A stretch of 64,000 bases of DNA from Ampullaceana balthica (lineage: Eukaryota; Mollusca; Gastropoda; Lymnaeidae). Below, one piece after another: positions 11,545 to 23,934 of the stretch (positions are counted from its first letter, which is position 1; each line of letters starts with the position of its first letter). The DNA lies in NCBI GenBank assembly GCA_944989445.1, contig CALYLW010000042.1:977242-1041241 (forward strand). The letters are read 5' to 3'. Made by a program: the position numbers and the translations under genes. Below the pieces are notes generated by a model, which saw nothing but the letters and a program-made list of their open reading frames with translations, was not told the origin of the DNA and ran no database searches.

Positions 11545-13222
11545 AAAATTGTCATGTAACTATAGCATGTGCGTGCTGATGGTGGAAATTGTCATGTAAC
11601 TATAGCATGTGCGTGCTGATGGTGGAAATTGTCATGTAACTATAGCATGTGCGTGCTGATGGTGGAAATTGTCATGTAACTATAGCATGTGCGTGCTGAT
11701 GGTGGAAATTGTCATGTAACTATAGCATGTGCGACAATGTGCGTGCTGATGGTGGAAATTGTCATGTAACTATAGCATGTGCGACAATGTGCGTGCTGAT
11801 GGTGGAAATTGTCATGTAACTATAGCATGTGCGACAATGTGCGTGCTGATGGTGGAAATTGTCATGTAACTATAGCATGTGCGACAATGTGCGTGCTGAT
11901 GGTGGAAATTGTCATGTAACTATAGCATGTGCGACAATGTGCGTGCTGATGGTGGAAATTGTCATGTAACTATAGCATGTGCGACAATGTGCGTGCTGAT
12001 GATGGAAATTGTCATGTAACTATAGCATGTGCGACAATGTGCGTGCTGATGGTGGAAATTGTCATGTAACTATAGCATGTGCGACAATGTGCGTGCTGAT
12101 GGTGGAAATTGTCATGTAACTATAGCATGTGCGACAATGTGCGTGCTGATGGTGGAAATTGTCATGTAACTATAGCATGTGCGACAATGTGCGTGCTGAT
12201 GGTGGAAATTGTCATGTAACTATAGCATGTGCGACAATGTGCGTGCTGATGGTGGAAATTGTCATGTAACTATAGCATGTGCGACAATGTGCGTGCTGAT
12301 GGTGGAAATTGTCATGTAACTATAGCATGTGCGACAATGTGCGTGCTGATGGTGGAAATTGTCATGTAACTATAGCATGTGCGACAATGTGCGTGCTGAT
12401 GGTGGAAATTGTCATGTAACTATAGCATGTGCGACAATGTGCGTGCTGATGGTGGAAATTGTCATGTAACTATAGCATGTGCGACAATGTGCGTGCTGAT
12501 GGTGGAAATTGTCATGTAACTATAGCATGTGCGACAATGTGCGTGCTGATGGTGGAAATTGTCATGTAACTATAGCATGTGCGACAATGTGCGTGCTGAT
12601 GGTGGAAATTGTCATGTAACTATAGCATGTGCGACAATGTGCGTGCTGATGGTGGAAATTGTCATGTAACTATAGCATGTGCGACAATGTGCGTGCTGAT
12701 GGTGGAAATTGTCATGTAACTATAGCATGTGCGACAATGTGCGTGCTGATGGTGGAAATTGTCATGTAACTATAGCATGTGCGACAATGTGCGTGCTGAT
12801 GGTGGAAATTGTCATGTAACTATAGCATGTGCGACAATGTGCGTGCTGATGGTGGAAATTGTCATGTAACTATAGCATGTGCGACAATGTGCGTGCTGAT
12901 GGTGGAAATTGTCATGTAACTATAGCATGTGCGACAATGTGCGTGCTGATGGTGGAAATTGTCATGTAACTATAGCATGTGCGACAATGTGCGTGCTGAT
13001 GGTGGAAATTGGCATGTAACTATAGCATGTGCGACAATGTGCGTGCTGATGGTGGAAATTGTCATGTAACTATAGCATGTGCGTGCTGATGGTGGAAATT
13101 GTCATGTAACTATAGCATGTGCGTGCTGATGGTGGAAATTGTCATGTAACTATAGCATGTGCGTGCTGATGGTGGAAATTGTCATGTAACTATAGCATGT
13201 GCGTGCTGATGGTGGAAATTGT
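11545..13222. repeat. 40/50-bp satellite with symmetric 4-27-4 layout
   Basis: Four 40-bp units (to 11700), then 27 units of exactly 50 bp (11701-13050), then four 40-bp units (13051-13210) and a partial unit. The 40-mer contains TGTCATGTAACTATAGCATG and GTGCGTGCTGATGGTGGAAA. The 50-mer differs only by an extra 10 bp, GCGACAATGT, apparently a local near-duplication of ATGTGCG. Homogeneity is extreme: I saw only two substitutions inside the array (GATGGAAATT near 12001 and GGCATGTAAC near 13011). No long open frame crosses it. Confidence 0.97.
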
Positions 13223-13829
13223 TCTGATCATAAATAGTTAAGATAGTATACCCCGTTTGTGAACGGTCAATTAAACTTCAATCAGTGTCTACGTCTCTCC
13301 TAAAGTCGACCTAGGCCTAATGCCATGTTTCATTGTTGGCGTTATTTGGTTGACACAAAGAATGCTACTGTAGGACTCAAATCGTCTGTCATGTCGAGTT
13401 CCTCTTTTTAACGTTATGAACGTTTGACGTAAACTTCCTCATCTCTTCGGAAAGAGGCGCCGAAATTTGGACCAGCTTGGAGCGAGAACTTTTTTAAGGT
13501 TGGCCCGAAGCCTTCGTCGGTTGAAAAAAAGTATCCCCGACCCCCGCTGAAGTTATCTTTTAAATGCCCTCACCTGATCCAATGTTCGAAAAGAATGTAA
13601 ACACGAACGGTCTTAGTTCTCGTCGATTGAACCCACTACATTTTATATACCGAAGTCGGAGTCTATAGTCTTATTTTTATAAGCGGCAAAGCCAAACGTA
13701 TCAAATAGATCTACAACCATTCGCGTGCCCTTTGTATAGTCATCCGCAAATGAAGGCGAGAAATACAGACACTGGCACCAAATGGTCCTAAACAAGTATA
13801 TATAATAAGATTATGACTTTAGCACAGTA
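13223..13829. other. Unassigned sequence between satellites
   Basis: About 600 bp with no gene or repeat recognised. Confidence 0.45.
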
Positions 13830-14645
13830 CATCTCAAATGTACACACGATTCCGACATCATCACAATACAGTTGTATTCAAATCTACGCACCAAGATCCA
13901 GACATCATCACAATACAGATGTACTCAAATATACGCACCAACATCCAGACATCATCACAATACAGATGTACTCAAATGTACGCACCAACATCCAGACATC
14001 ATCACAATACAGTTGTACTCAAATGTACGCACCAACATCCAGACATCATCACAATACAGATGTACTCAAATGTACGCACCAACATCCAGACATCATCACA
14101 ATACAGTTGTACTCAAATGTACGCACCAACATCCAGACATCATCACAATACAGATGTACTCAAATGTACGTACCAACATCCAGACATCATCACAATACAG
14201 TTGGTTGTACTCAAATGTACGCACCAACATCCAGACATCATCACAATACAGATGTACTCAAATGTACGCACCAACATCCAGACATCATCACAATACAGAT
14301 GTACTCAAATGTACGCACCAAGATCCAGACATCATCACAATACAGTTGTACTCAAATGTACACCAACATCCAGATATCATCACAATACAGATGTACTCAA
14401 ATGTACGCACCAACATCCAGACATCATCACAATACAGATGTACTCAAATGTACGCACCAAGATCCAGACATCATCACAATACAGTTGTACTCATATGTAC
14501 ACCAAGATCCAGACATCATCACAATACAGTTGTACTCATATGTACACCAAGATCCAGACATCATCACAATACAGATGTACTCAAATGTACACCAACATCC
14601 AGACATCATCACAATACAGTTGTACTCATATGTACACCAAGGATC
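13830..14645. repeat. 47-bp satellite, ~17 copies
   Basis: Unit built on ATCCAGACATCATCACAATA and CAGATGTACTCAAATGTACG. Since 47 is not a multiple of 3 and the unit has no plus-strand stops, all three plus frames are open for 266-295 codons and spell the same 47-residue cycle in different phases; none is a gene. One unit near 14200 carries a small TTGGTTG expansion, and later units (14360, 14500-14640) lose a CG from CGCACC. Confidence 0.95.
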
Positions 14646-16289
14646 CAGAGATTAACGCACACTCTAAGATAGGGCGGCAGCTTAGATTTTGCGCGCATAG
14701 AAAGAAGGAAACTAAGAGCCATTGAAATACACAGGGACACGGTAAGCCGATTAACTTTAAATTCCAATCTTACGCTAAGTTTACCACCAACCTTTCTCTC
14801 GCCTTTTATTCAATTCTCACAATGGGCACACAGACACACACAAATGATTTCTTTTTTTAAATTTACCTCTTTCTTAAGTTTACAAAAAAAAATGTATATG
14901 ATATGGGCGAAAAGACCTCTTATTGCCCCCCCCCCTCCCCGTAAGAATTTTTTAAAAAGTGAATTTAGTTGATCCACGTACTCAGGCGCCCTCCCACCCC
15001 ACCCCCACACACACACGCCCTGTCAGGCCCACATGCTACTCACATGTGTCACAACTGTCAGCTCAACTACCCTCGCAGTGTGTGGCGTCCTTGACAGAGA
15101 TCAACTTTTCAAATGAGTTTTGCAAAAAGTCACACACTATATTTAAGTCCTTTATTTAAACAAGTTTTCTAAAAAGGGTAGATAAAATAAATTGTATTGA
15201 CAAGAATCAATATTTAATCTGGATTGTGTTATATAGAGTAGGATTGCGATAGCGCTTTTAAATGAAATACAAAATACACAAGTATTTACAAAATACACAA
15301 TTATTTTGATTGTGTTATATGTGACTTCAGTACTTGAAAGCGCTATGGTCCTTCAATAGCTTGTAATCATTTATTTGTATGGTCTTTCTTTAACGTTAAA
15401 CCCAACTCTCACTTAGAAGCGCGTTGGTTTCGTGCAGTGTTCTAAACGTTTTAATGTGCGTTCGTATTCATTTTGTGATGTAGAGGTCACGGTAACCGCT
15501 AAGATTTTCGTGGCCATCGAGGATCTGATCTGACGTCCAGCTGATTGACATCCACCAGACGTGGTACAGGAGACATGCCATAGAAGCGTCAAGGAAATCA
15601 TGACCTCTGTAAATGCCGTGATGACGTCTGGGCTACAGAAGCAAACCTGATTGTTTTGTTTTCTTGCTCTTAAGAAGTATGAACATGGTCAGATGACATA
15701 ATAGTCCACGAAGTGGTACCTCTCCTATGATACTAACCTTCGTAAATGAGACCTGTATTAGAGCTAAGTGTATAGAGGGACTTAATGGAATATGAAAATA
15801 CATTTCTATGCTACTGATTATCTCGGCAATCATAGTTTTCGAATATTGCCTCGATCGTTTTTTTTTAGCTCGAGTTGTTTTTCTCGTATTCGGTCAATAT
15901 TGCACGTTAAGACTGGTGTATTCGAATATAGAGTTTGAGATTTTAGCTAGCTCAAGAGATTTCTGCTTTAAGTTCCAAACAGCTAATATTTACCTTACAG
16001 TTGGCATCACGCAATTAGCAACACATTGCGAGCAGTTGAGAACATTGCGGTCGACACGATAACCAACGGAAACATGATATCATGCAAATAAACTTGTCGC
16101 GTTAATTAAATTCAAACAGTTGAACCAATTTGAAAATCTACACCACTTCCTCGTTTTTAAATTATTTTTAAAAAACTATTTTTTTAATAAAAATTTTCGC
16201 AACGCATCCCCGCGAGCCGCGTGTGTTCACTGTCACAAAGTGTTCACTGTCACAAAGTGTTTATAATAGATCATCAAAAAATTTTATGT
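14646..16289. other. Unassigned sequence with small C-rich and direct repeats
   Basis: No gene recognised. A C run lies at ~14925-14940 and a C-rich patch at ~14990-15020. A 19-bp direct repeat, TGTTCACTGTCACAAAG, is present twice in tandem at ~16222-16260. Confidence 0.45.
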
Positions 16290-16476
16290 CACGCTCCTTC
16301 TATACAGAAGATTATTGCGTCCTACGCTTATCCATGCATCAAGTCTCGTCTTGCATTTTTATTCGAGTTTTAAATATTAATAAGAGTGTAGGTTTTCATG
16401 GATTCCCCAGGCAACCCATTACACGTCCGAATTCCGGACGGGAAGAACGGAAATTTGTATATGTTTGTTCTTGCAT
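16290..16476 (-). mobile_element. LINE 3'-end fragment
   Basis: Reverse complement of the last ~190 bp of the LINE at 54056-54960: ACGCTCCTTCTATACAGAAG, TTATTGCGTCCTACGCTTATC, then the C-terminal coding end, CCGAATTCCGGACGGGAAGAA, and the codons near GTTTGTTCTTGCAT. The coding part is degraded. The match ends at about 16476. Confidence 0.85.
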
Positions 16477-16499
16477 GAAGTTTGAGGCGCCCTTCTTCG

Positions 16500-16608
16500 G
16501 TGATATGTTGTTTTACTTGTCACTTTGTCGAAGACCCTCGTTTAGCTGTTCTTGGTGATAGCTAGTTTTACTGGTCACTTTGCCGAAGATCCTCGTTTAG
16601 CTGTGTTG
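16500..16608. repeat. 55-bp tandem duplication
   Basis: Two copies of a segment containing TCACTTTGYCGAAGAYCCTC followed by GTTTAGCTGT, at 16500-16553 and 16555-16608, with about 10% divergence. Confidence 0.85.
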
Positions 16609-17144
16609 CAGCCGCCACTGATTCCTGATTAATTGCGACCAAAATATGAGACAACACCCATGTATGTTTAGAGCAAACCCTCGTACATTTGAAATGTTCC
16701 AAATTGTTATTAGACTTAAATAATAATTAGAGGACATGAAATGAAATATTTATTCGGATGTATGTGACGTATGACAGCTCTTTATATTCGCTGTACTTTT
16801 TTTTATTTTTTAAAATTATTTTTTTACAGTTGATATTGAAATTTACTTTAGATCAAGCCATGGGCATGGGTCATTGACCAAACGTTTGAGAACCGGACCA
16901 CTGGTCATAACATGCGACTCGTTGAGTGAATCTGGTCAAGTTTACCGCGGACGGTTGACTAGAGGCTGTGCAATACCTTGTTGGCCCCATTTCTTGTTAT
17001 CAAGCTGTAGTGCGGGGGTATTAACCCTTGTTGACATTTCCCCACCCGGTGTCCGCCCCTTCTGTTACCCAATGACGTGACTATTAACGGACGTCGGCCG
17101 CCATTCTGACGGCTGTAAGTAAGAGACGGGGTGACAGCTGAACC
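16609..17144. other. Unassigned sequence
   Basis: No feature recognised; a 68-codon frame at 16874-17080 has no recognisable similarity. Confidence 0.45.
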
Positions 17145-17232
17145 AGTTGGTACGCCGGGAACCAGGAGTAGTTGGTACGCCGGGAACCAGGAGCAGTTGG
17201 TACGCCGGGAATCAGGAGCAGTTGGTACGCCG
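17145..17232. repeat. 25-bp tandem repeat, 3-4 copies
   Basis: AGTTGGTACGCCGGGAACCA plus GGAGY, starting at 17145, 17170, 17195 and 17220 (the last partial). Confidence 0.92.
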
Positions 17233-18401
17233 ATAGCGATGGGCTACGATTAAATTGGGATGTTATATTACTTTAAGAGAACCCCCCTCCCCCCACCCAC
17301 ACACCACACACCAACACATTTTTTGAAACTACTTGATGTTCCATTATTTTGTATCTTATCTTTCTTGTGTTCCTTATGTGTGTTATTAATGTATTCAATG
17401 TAAAACATTAATTAGCTGCAACCTATAATAACATCACGGTGCCTATAAGCTACGTTTATTATTTAAAGAAATGTTTGATTGTTGTTTAATCAATTTTAAA
17501 AGTAAAGTTTGAAGAGATGTGTTTTTAGTGCAGTCTTAAAGCCCGTAGTAGTTGGAATACTGCGAATGTTTAATGGTAGAGTATTCAATTGTTTGAATAT
17601 ATAAGTGAATAATTGTATCCTACATTAAACTCAGATATTCTCTTTACTTTTGGAGCTCGTTACGAAATTCTAATATTCTATCGACTTCGTATTAGTTTTG
17701 TCCTTTATATGAAGGGGTTTCTAAAAAGTTTTTTTAAATTTTATTTTATTTTATTTTTTTATTTAAGTAATGTACCCAGCTGTACTTAATGTCAGTTATT
17801 TTATTGCTTCTTATCTGATCGCTTTTGAGCGACCCAGCGCACTGTTAATAAAATTTATTGTTTAGAAAAAAGAACTCCAGATGTCATATGTGTGTTATAC
17901 TAGTACGGCTTTAATATCTGATTCCCCATCAGTCCACGCCAAATATCAGTTGTGTGCTTTACCCAGTGCACCTGAATAACCGGGGACACGCCACCAAAAA
18001 GCCGCACGTTTTATTGAGACGCAGCCGTTGTTATCAAGTGCACGGCGACGTCTTGCCGCACAACCCGGCAGCTCCCTGCCTACTTTACCCCCGACGTTAA
18101 TAGTCCGTTGACGGGATCTTACGTCGGACATTTACTGACTGTCAGAGATGCCCCCCCCCCGCACCCCATGAGGAGCGCGAGGCTGCTGTTGATCATCTCC
18201 ACACACATCTGTCTCTACCTACTCTCAAGTTCTTCTTTGTCTCAAGGGTTTGAAAGTGTTTAACTTCAGGGGTGTTAAAACTGCGGCATTCTGGGCACAT
18301 GCGGCCGTTACCGGATTCTGTGTGGCCCGCGAAGGCCTGCGGTAAATTATATAAATATGTCGATGTGGACATTTTGTACTTGAACGAAGGCTTAGCTGTT
18401 T
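17233..18401. other. Unassigned sequence with homopolymer patches
   Basis: C-rich at 17285-17300 and T-rich at 17730-17765. No coding or RNA feature supported. Confidence 0.45.
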
Positions 18402-18500
18402 TAGGTGCGGCTCTTTAGCACTTTATGACCTAATGATGCGGCCTTTGATACTTTATGACCTACGCCTACTGATGCGGCCCTTTGGCGCTTAATGACCCAC
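18402..18500. repeat. Degenerate ~35-bp tandem repeat, 3 copies
   Basis: Repeated GATGCGGCCYTTTG...CTTTATGACC blocks at ~18402, ~18436 and ~18474 with small indels. Confidence 0.7.
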
Positions 18501-18962
18501 TTTTGCAGCCCTCGCCCTTAATCTTTTTACCCAACACTGATTGGCTTTCTTGTTAGTAATTCTATTTTTCTTTAAGTAGTGTTAATATGTTGTCAATCTT
18601 AACAAAAATGACAGTAACTTTCAGACGATTTCTCTGTAATTACTATTGCACATATACATACTCAAAGGTTTATATAATAGAGGGAAAAAAATCTCAAATT
18701 TGAAATTAGATACTAATAGTTTTAATTCAAAATGAGTAATTTTTAATAATTAAAAATACTGGTCGAGGAATTTCAAAGAATATAATTTTTTTAAAGCTCC
18801 CTCCATAAGTTATTTGTGTATTCATGCAATGTCTCAGTACTTAAAGGCTGGTGGGGACACAGATAATTTTTATAAATCCAAATTAAAACAAATACAACAT
18901 GTTCTGTTGAATACATTGGAATGAAATTATCTAGATCACTTAATACTTCAGTATTTAATTAA
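18501..18962. other. Unassigned A+T-rich sequence
   Basis: No feature recognised. Confidence 0.4.
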
Positions 18963-19060
18963 ATACATCTACCAAATACACCGGTATTCAATTTCTACAT
19001 CTACCAAAATACATCGCTATTCAATTACCTGGGTCTCGTAAATACACCGGTATTCAATTT
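18963..19060. repeat. Degenerate ~35-bp tandem repeat, 3 copies
   Basis: AAATACACCGGTATTCAATT appears at ~18974 and ~19040, with a diverged copy (ACATCGCTATTCAATT) between them. Confidence 0.75.
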
Positions 19061-19734
19061 TTTTTATAATATTCTTGTTTTTTATTTGCTGTTCAAAAGA
19101 GGTCCAAAAGCCACTAAAACCGGTAATGTTTGGTGACCGAAGATTCTTAAATCACAGTTGACGTTTGGTTGTAAGTAACCGTTAACCAGTAGGTTCTGTA
19201 CGTTCCTTCATGACAGGAATGTTCAGCACTCATCACGCTTAGATCCTGACCACAAGTGCTGGGCTCAAATGACTCACACCAGTCAGAGTGGGTGGGGCAA
19301 CAGTCTACTGGAATGAATGATAGGATCTACTCCGTACATTTACATTAAAACGAATTGAAACCATTTGACGTTGATAATTAACACACATGTAACTCAAAAG
19401 AGATCACTTTTAAAACAACAAATTTCAATTTTCTCTTCATTCTCTCAGATTAATCATATACGTTAGTATTACATATTATAATTACACTTCATGTTTTAAA
19501 GAGAATACATGGAAAAAAAAACTTTAATTTTTTTTAACATATTAAATCTATATTAGTGTCTTCAGTTTCATTCCTCTTCTCCCGTCCTCTCTAAGAAACA
19601 TCACAACACTCCCCCCCCCCGCTCCGTGCCTAAGGCCGTCTCCGTGGTCACTGTTTCCACAGTGCGTACAATGCAAATGAGCTGTGTACCCAAGATCTGA
19701 GAGTGAGCGCCTCCAGTTACTTGTACTCACGCAC
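19061..19734. other. Unassigned sequence
   Basis: No gene recognised; a C run lies at ~19610-19620. Confidence 0.4.
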
Positions 19735-19812
19735 ACACGTGCAGGCTCGTTCCACACACACACACACGCACTTCACCCCCTGCCCTTTACAAACACACAC
19801 ACACACAAAGAT
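19735..19812. repeat. CA-rich microsatellite
   Basis: Interrupted (CA)n tracts, the longest at ~19755-19770 and ~19794-19807. Confidence 0.85.
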
Positions 19813-20064
19813 ATTCAGTCACATGCATCACTTGACGTGCGTGCACAGACCAGAGAGACCAACTTTACTACATGATAGCATCAACCTAAGGGACAGCAGA
19901 CTCTCGGGTGGAGACGAAGAATGGAAAAGACTTTCCTGTTAGTGTGGAGAATGTTTATAGAAAAATTAATATTTAGCTTCTCAAGCTTGAATGGGCCAGT
20001 CCTTTGAGTAGTTAACTCTTATGTCATTTTTATTTATTTTCTTTTTTTTTAATTATTATTTTAT
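19813..20064. other. Unassigned sequence
   Basis: No feature recognised. Confidence 0.4.
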
Positions 20065-20083
20065 TATATATATATATATATAT
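20065..20083. repeat. (TA)n microsatellite
   Basis: Pure TA alternation of ~19 bp. Confidence 0.9.
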
Positions 20084-20159
20084 CATAATATTTTCATTTT
20101 GGAAAAGGGATCAATGTAAAAAGAGGATTTGATGATGGTTATAAAATAAAAAAAAACAA

Positions 20160-20300
20160 AGGGGGCGCCGTAGGCGCTCTGCAATCCCTATTATAAAATA
20201 CTTTGTGTACATTTCAGAAAGTTTAATATTTCGTATTTATCAAACAAGGACCAGTTAGTCGGGCTGTTGAAAAAGGTCGGCGCCTTAGGCGCCCTAAAAA
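20160..20300. repeat. Pair of GGCGCC palindromic motifs
   Basis: GGGCGCCGTAGGCGCT at ~20163 and GGCGCCTTAGGCGCCC at ~20279 face each other across ~110 bp and stand out in A+T-rich surroundings. A related GGGCGCCTACGGCTACGG lies at ~63943. This could be the ends of a small mobile element; not established. Confidence 0.4.
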
Positions 20301-21204
20301 AATGTGCATTTTTTATAATATAAATAGATTTCAGCTGAAAACTTCCGTCATTTTTGACGGGTGTACGCTAGTGTATATATATATTTAGATAAGTTAGATA
20401 AGAGTTACGTCATTAACATCAATAGATCTAGGGAGGATCAGGGAATATTTTTTTTTAAAAATAGTGAACGAATCTTACAAGTCGGTGTCTAGTCTTTAGC
20501 CGTCTATTTCCGTCTATACTAATGAATATGTTTTGTTGAGAAATGTATCTTATAATGGGTGTTTTATAATGGGTGTTTTATTTGCTTGTTGGGGAAAAAG
20601 TCACAGAAAATGTCACAATAAATCATATGTATCAAAGATAAAGAACTGTGGGTTTGTTTGTTTGTTATTTTTTTCCACCGCAATTTCCTACGTGGATTGG
20701 TAGATAAAGATCAAAATTGGCATACATACTAATCATGATCCAGAATGAAATCTAGAAGGATTTAGACTTAATGCGCCGTTTTGGCCGAGGGCCATATTAT
20801 GTTTGTTTTTCTTACATCAGCTAATGAAATATAACTTTAAAACAAGTGCACACAAAAATATTTCACTCATATGTTAAACATACTGTATGGAATTGAACGC
20901 AAAGGGGAGCCCGAATTCATTTTCGCTAAATTATTCCGTCCATTTACTGCATAAGAGTGGTGTCTCTAGACAAAACTCGACACAAATTATTCGTTTTCCA
21001 GAAGAAGACAAAATACAAAGATGTTTAGAATGTACAAACATTAATTTTTTGGACCCGGGGGAGGGTTACCTCTAAATTCACTTTTTTTCGCCTTTTATGA
21101 GTTTTGTAATATAAATTACCGTATAGTTTTAGCATGAGTGGATGGATTTTGACAAAACTTTTGCATTTTAAAGTGTTTTTTGTTGTTTTGGAACTGAATT
21201 TTTA
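20301..21204. other. Unassigned A+T-rich sequence
   Basis: No gene recognised. The 62-codon frame at 20887-21075 shows no family signature. Confidence 0.45.
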
Positions 21205-21655
21205 TTTATACTGTAACTTCTCCTGAAACTGTTTTCATGGCGAGACTTGTGACTTTTTATCTATAACTATTCCTGAAACTGTCTTCATAGCGAGACTTGT
21301 GACTTTTTATCTGTAACTATTCCTGAAACTGTTTTCATAGCGAGACTTGTGACTTTTTATTTATAACTATTCCTGAAACTGTTTTCATGGCGAGACTTGT
21401 GACTTTTTATCTATAACTATTCCTGAAACTGTTTTTATAGCGAGACTTGTGACTTTTTATCTATAACTATTCCTGAAACTGTTTTCATAGCGAGACTTGT
21501 GACTTTTTATCTATAACTATTCCTGAAACTATTTTCATGGCGAGACTTGTGACTTTTTATCTATAACTATTCCTGAAACTGTTTTCATGGCGAGACTTGT
21601 GACTTTTTATCTATAACTATTCCTGAAACTGTTTTCATTGCGAGACTTGTGACTT
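21205..21655. repeat. 50-bp minisatellite, 9 copies
   Basis: CTATAACTATTCCTGAAACT / GTTTTCATGGCGAGACTTGT / GACTTTTTAT per unit; CCTGAAACT recurs every 50 bp from 21221 to 21621. The units differ by single substitutions. Confidence 0.96.
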
Positions 21656-21714
21656 TTTTCTGTGACTTTCTTTCATTTCATGCTTTTTCCGCTAACAATG
21701 TTTTGGATTCATTA

Positions 21715-21878
21715 TCAAGGAATCGGTGTGTCTTTGAAGTCAGTGTCAAGGAATCTATGATAAGTTCGAGTCGGTGTTAAGGAATCGATGTCTAGTTCAA
21801 GTCAGTGTCAAGGAATCTTTGTCTAGTTCAAGTCAGTGTCAAGGAATCGATGTTTAATTGTAATCAGTATTAACGATG
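21715..21878. repeat. 31-bp degenerate minisatellite, ~5 copies
   Basis: GTCAAGGAATCNNTGTCTAG and TTCAAGTCAGT repeated with a 31-bp period in the last copies; earlier copies are diverged. Confidence 0.88.
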
Positions 21879-21971
21879 TGTTTCATTTCATGTCAAATGT
21901 GTCGAGTTAGTGCTTTGTATATCAGATACCTATAGCTTCTGTCATACAATTCCTCGTCCGTATAGATGGAG

Positions 21972-22733
21972 TTTTTTTCGCACCATCTCTTGTCCGTCTA
22001 CATTTGGGTTTGTTCGCACCATCTCTTGTCCGTCTACATTTGGGTTTGTTCGCACCATCTCTTGTCCGTCTACATTTGGTTTGTTCGCACCATCTCTTGT
22101 CCGTCTACATTTAGGTTTGTTCGCACCATCTCTTGTCCGTCTACATTGGGTTTGTTCGCACCATCTCTTGTCCGTCTACATTGGGTTTGTTCGCACCATC
22201 TCTTGTCCGTCTACATTTGGGTTTGTTCGCACCATCTCTTGTCCGTCTACATTGGGTTTGTTCGCACCATCTCTTGTCCGTCTACATTTGGGTTTGTTCG
22301 CACCATCTCTTGTCCGTCTACATTTAGGTTTGTTCGCACCATCTCTTGTCCGTCTACATTTGGGTTTTTTCGAACCATCTCTTGTCCGTTTACATTTGGG
22401 TTTGTTCGCACCATCTCTTGTCCGTCTACATTTGGGTTTGTTCGCACCATCTCTTGTCCGTCTACATTTGGGTTTGTTCGCACCATCTCTTGTCCGTCTA
22501 CATTTGGGTTTGTTCGCACCATCTCTTGTCCGTCTACATTTGGGTTTGTTCGCACCATCTCTTGTCCGTCTACATTTGGGTTTGTTCGCACCATCTCTTG
22601 TCCGTCTACGTTTGGGTTTGTTCGCACCATGCATCTCTTGTCCGTCTAGATTTGGGTTTGTTCGCACCATCTCTTGTCCGTCTACATTTGGGTTTGTTCG
22701 CACCATCTCTTGTCCGTCTACATTGAGTTAGTT
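21972..22733. repeat. 36-bp minisatellite, ~21 copies
   Basis: GTTTGTTCGCACCATCTCTT / GTCCGTCTACATTTGG per unit; some units are 35 bp through loss of a T or G. Open frames of up to 273 codons on both strands follow from the repeat and are not genes. One unit near 22630 carries a GCAT insertion. Confidence 0.96.
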
Positions 22734-23934
22734 CACACCAGTGCTCCCCGGTTCACCGTTAACTCGAAAAAACACTGTCTCTTCCGCCGGATCCCTTCTT
22801 TTCTGGTTTGCCAGCAACAACAAGCAATTAGAGCCGTCTGACAAACTGCGAGCTCCGTCCCGTAGCCTCAATCTAGTTCCACAACATTAACATGTGATTG
22901 TGGTGCCAACCTTCGATCTCCTTCTGTCTATCATGGACTCGTCCTTTTTTTCCCCAATTCCCTCCCGTCTTTCCGGTTTTAAATTCGCAAATCAAATCAC
23001 AATTGCAACCGCCATTTAAAGTTCAACGGAAAAAAAAACAATGAATATAAAATTATTACAATGATATAACTTATATCATATAATTTAAAAATAAAAATTT
23101 GATTACTGAATTGAAAGTATTGAAAGATTGACTACTGTCAACGAACTAGGCAATGACAAAGAAATTAAAAACGAAAGCCAACTCTCAGTCTGTTCCAGTT
23201 TCCAAGGCTCCTTTTTAACCATATAGTTTATAGTATAAACTAATAATTACAAATTAACTTAAAATTGTCATTTTTAACATAAAATTAATATATAAGCTAT
23301 AACAATGAAAATAATTTAATGACATGAGTAAATAAAATAGTTACTAGTTAGTAAATTCCGATTAAACTTAGTGTTGTTGAAGAAAATTCTTGTTAAACGT
23401 ACTGATTTCTGTTTTTTTTATAACTTTTAATACTTTTTATATATTTGTTTATAAACTAATTAATTTAATTTAATTTAAAAAATTCTTTACTACATTGATA
23501 TCCGGATACTATTCGGATCTGCCATAGGTATTTGCCGAATCCGGATAGTGTCGAAAATCCCGATATTTGGTCCGGATATCCGGCATTCCGGATATTCGGC
23601 TTTTAAGTACTTGTTATTATATCTCTCTCAGTCCCGTTACATTGTTCTTATATCTCTCTCAGTTTAAGGTAAATCCTCTGTAAAAAAGTTGGTTCTGGCT
23701 GTCCCTCTGGATCTGCCCTTGTCCCGCACCACATCCCACCCCACATCCCACCCCACATCTCTCCCAGCCAACAGCATCTGTTTCCACCCACCCCATCCCG
23801 AGTTACACTCAATTTAAGAGTCCAATAAAAGAACTCTTGAACTAATTCCAATTCAGAGAGAACGGGAGACACTGACACTGACCTAATTGTCATAGCTTCC
23901 TCCCCTATCTATTAGAGGCGCTAGCCCGATGATG
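22734..23934. other. Unassigned sequence with a clustered CCGGAT motif
   Basis: No gene recognised. At ~23500-23605 the motifs ATCCGGAT, TTCGGAT and GGATATTCGG recur on both strands, as seen near the ends of some hAT-like non-autonomous elements, but no clean TIR or target duplication was found. TATATCTCTCTCAGT occurs twice at ~23620 and ~23650. Confidence 0.4.

Noticed and set aside
11545..13222. Possible hammerhead ribozyme core (CTGATG...GAAA...GTC) in each 40/50-bp unit
   Set aside because: The conserved A after CTGATG is G in almost all units, there is no room for stem II (only two bases before GAAA), and no stem I/III pairing was seen by eye.
11545..14645. CRISPR-like regular repeats
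   Set aside because: Units are directly adjacent with no unique spacers, in an animal genome.
23500..23610. hAT-like element suggested by clustered ATCCGGAT/TTCGGATA motifs
   Set aside because: I could not define paired terminal repeats or a target duplication, so it is only mentioned as a motif cluster.
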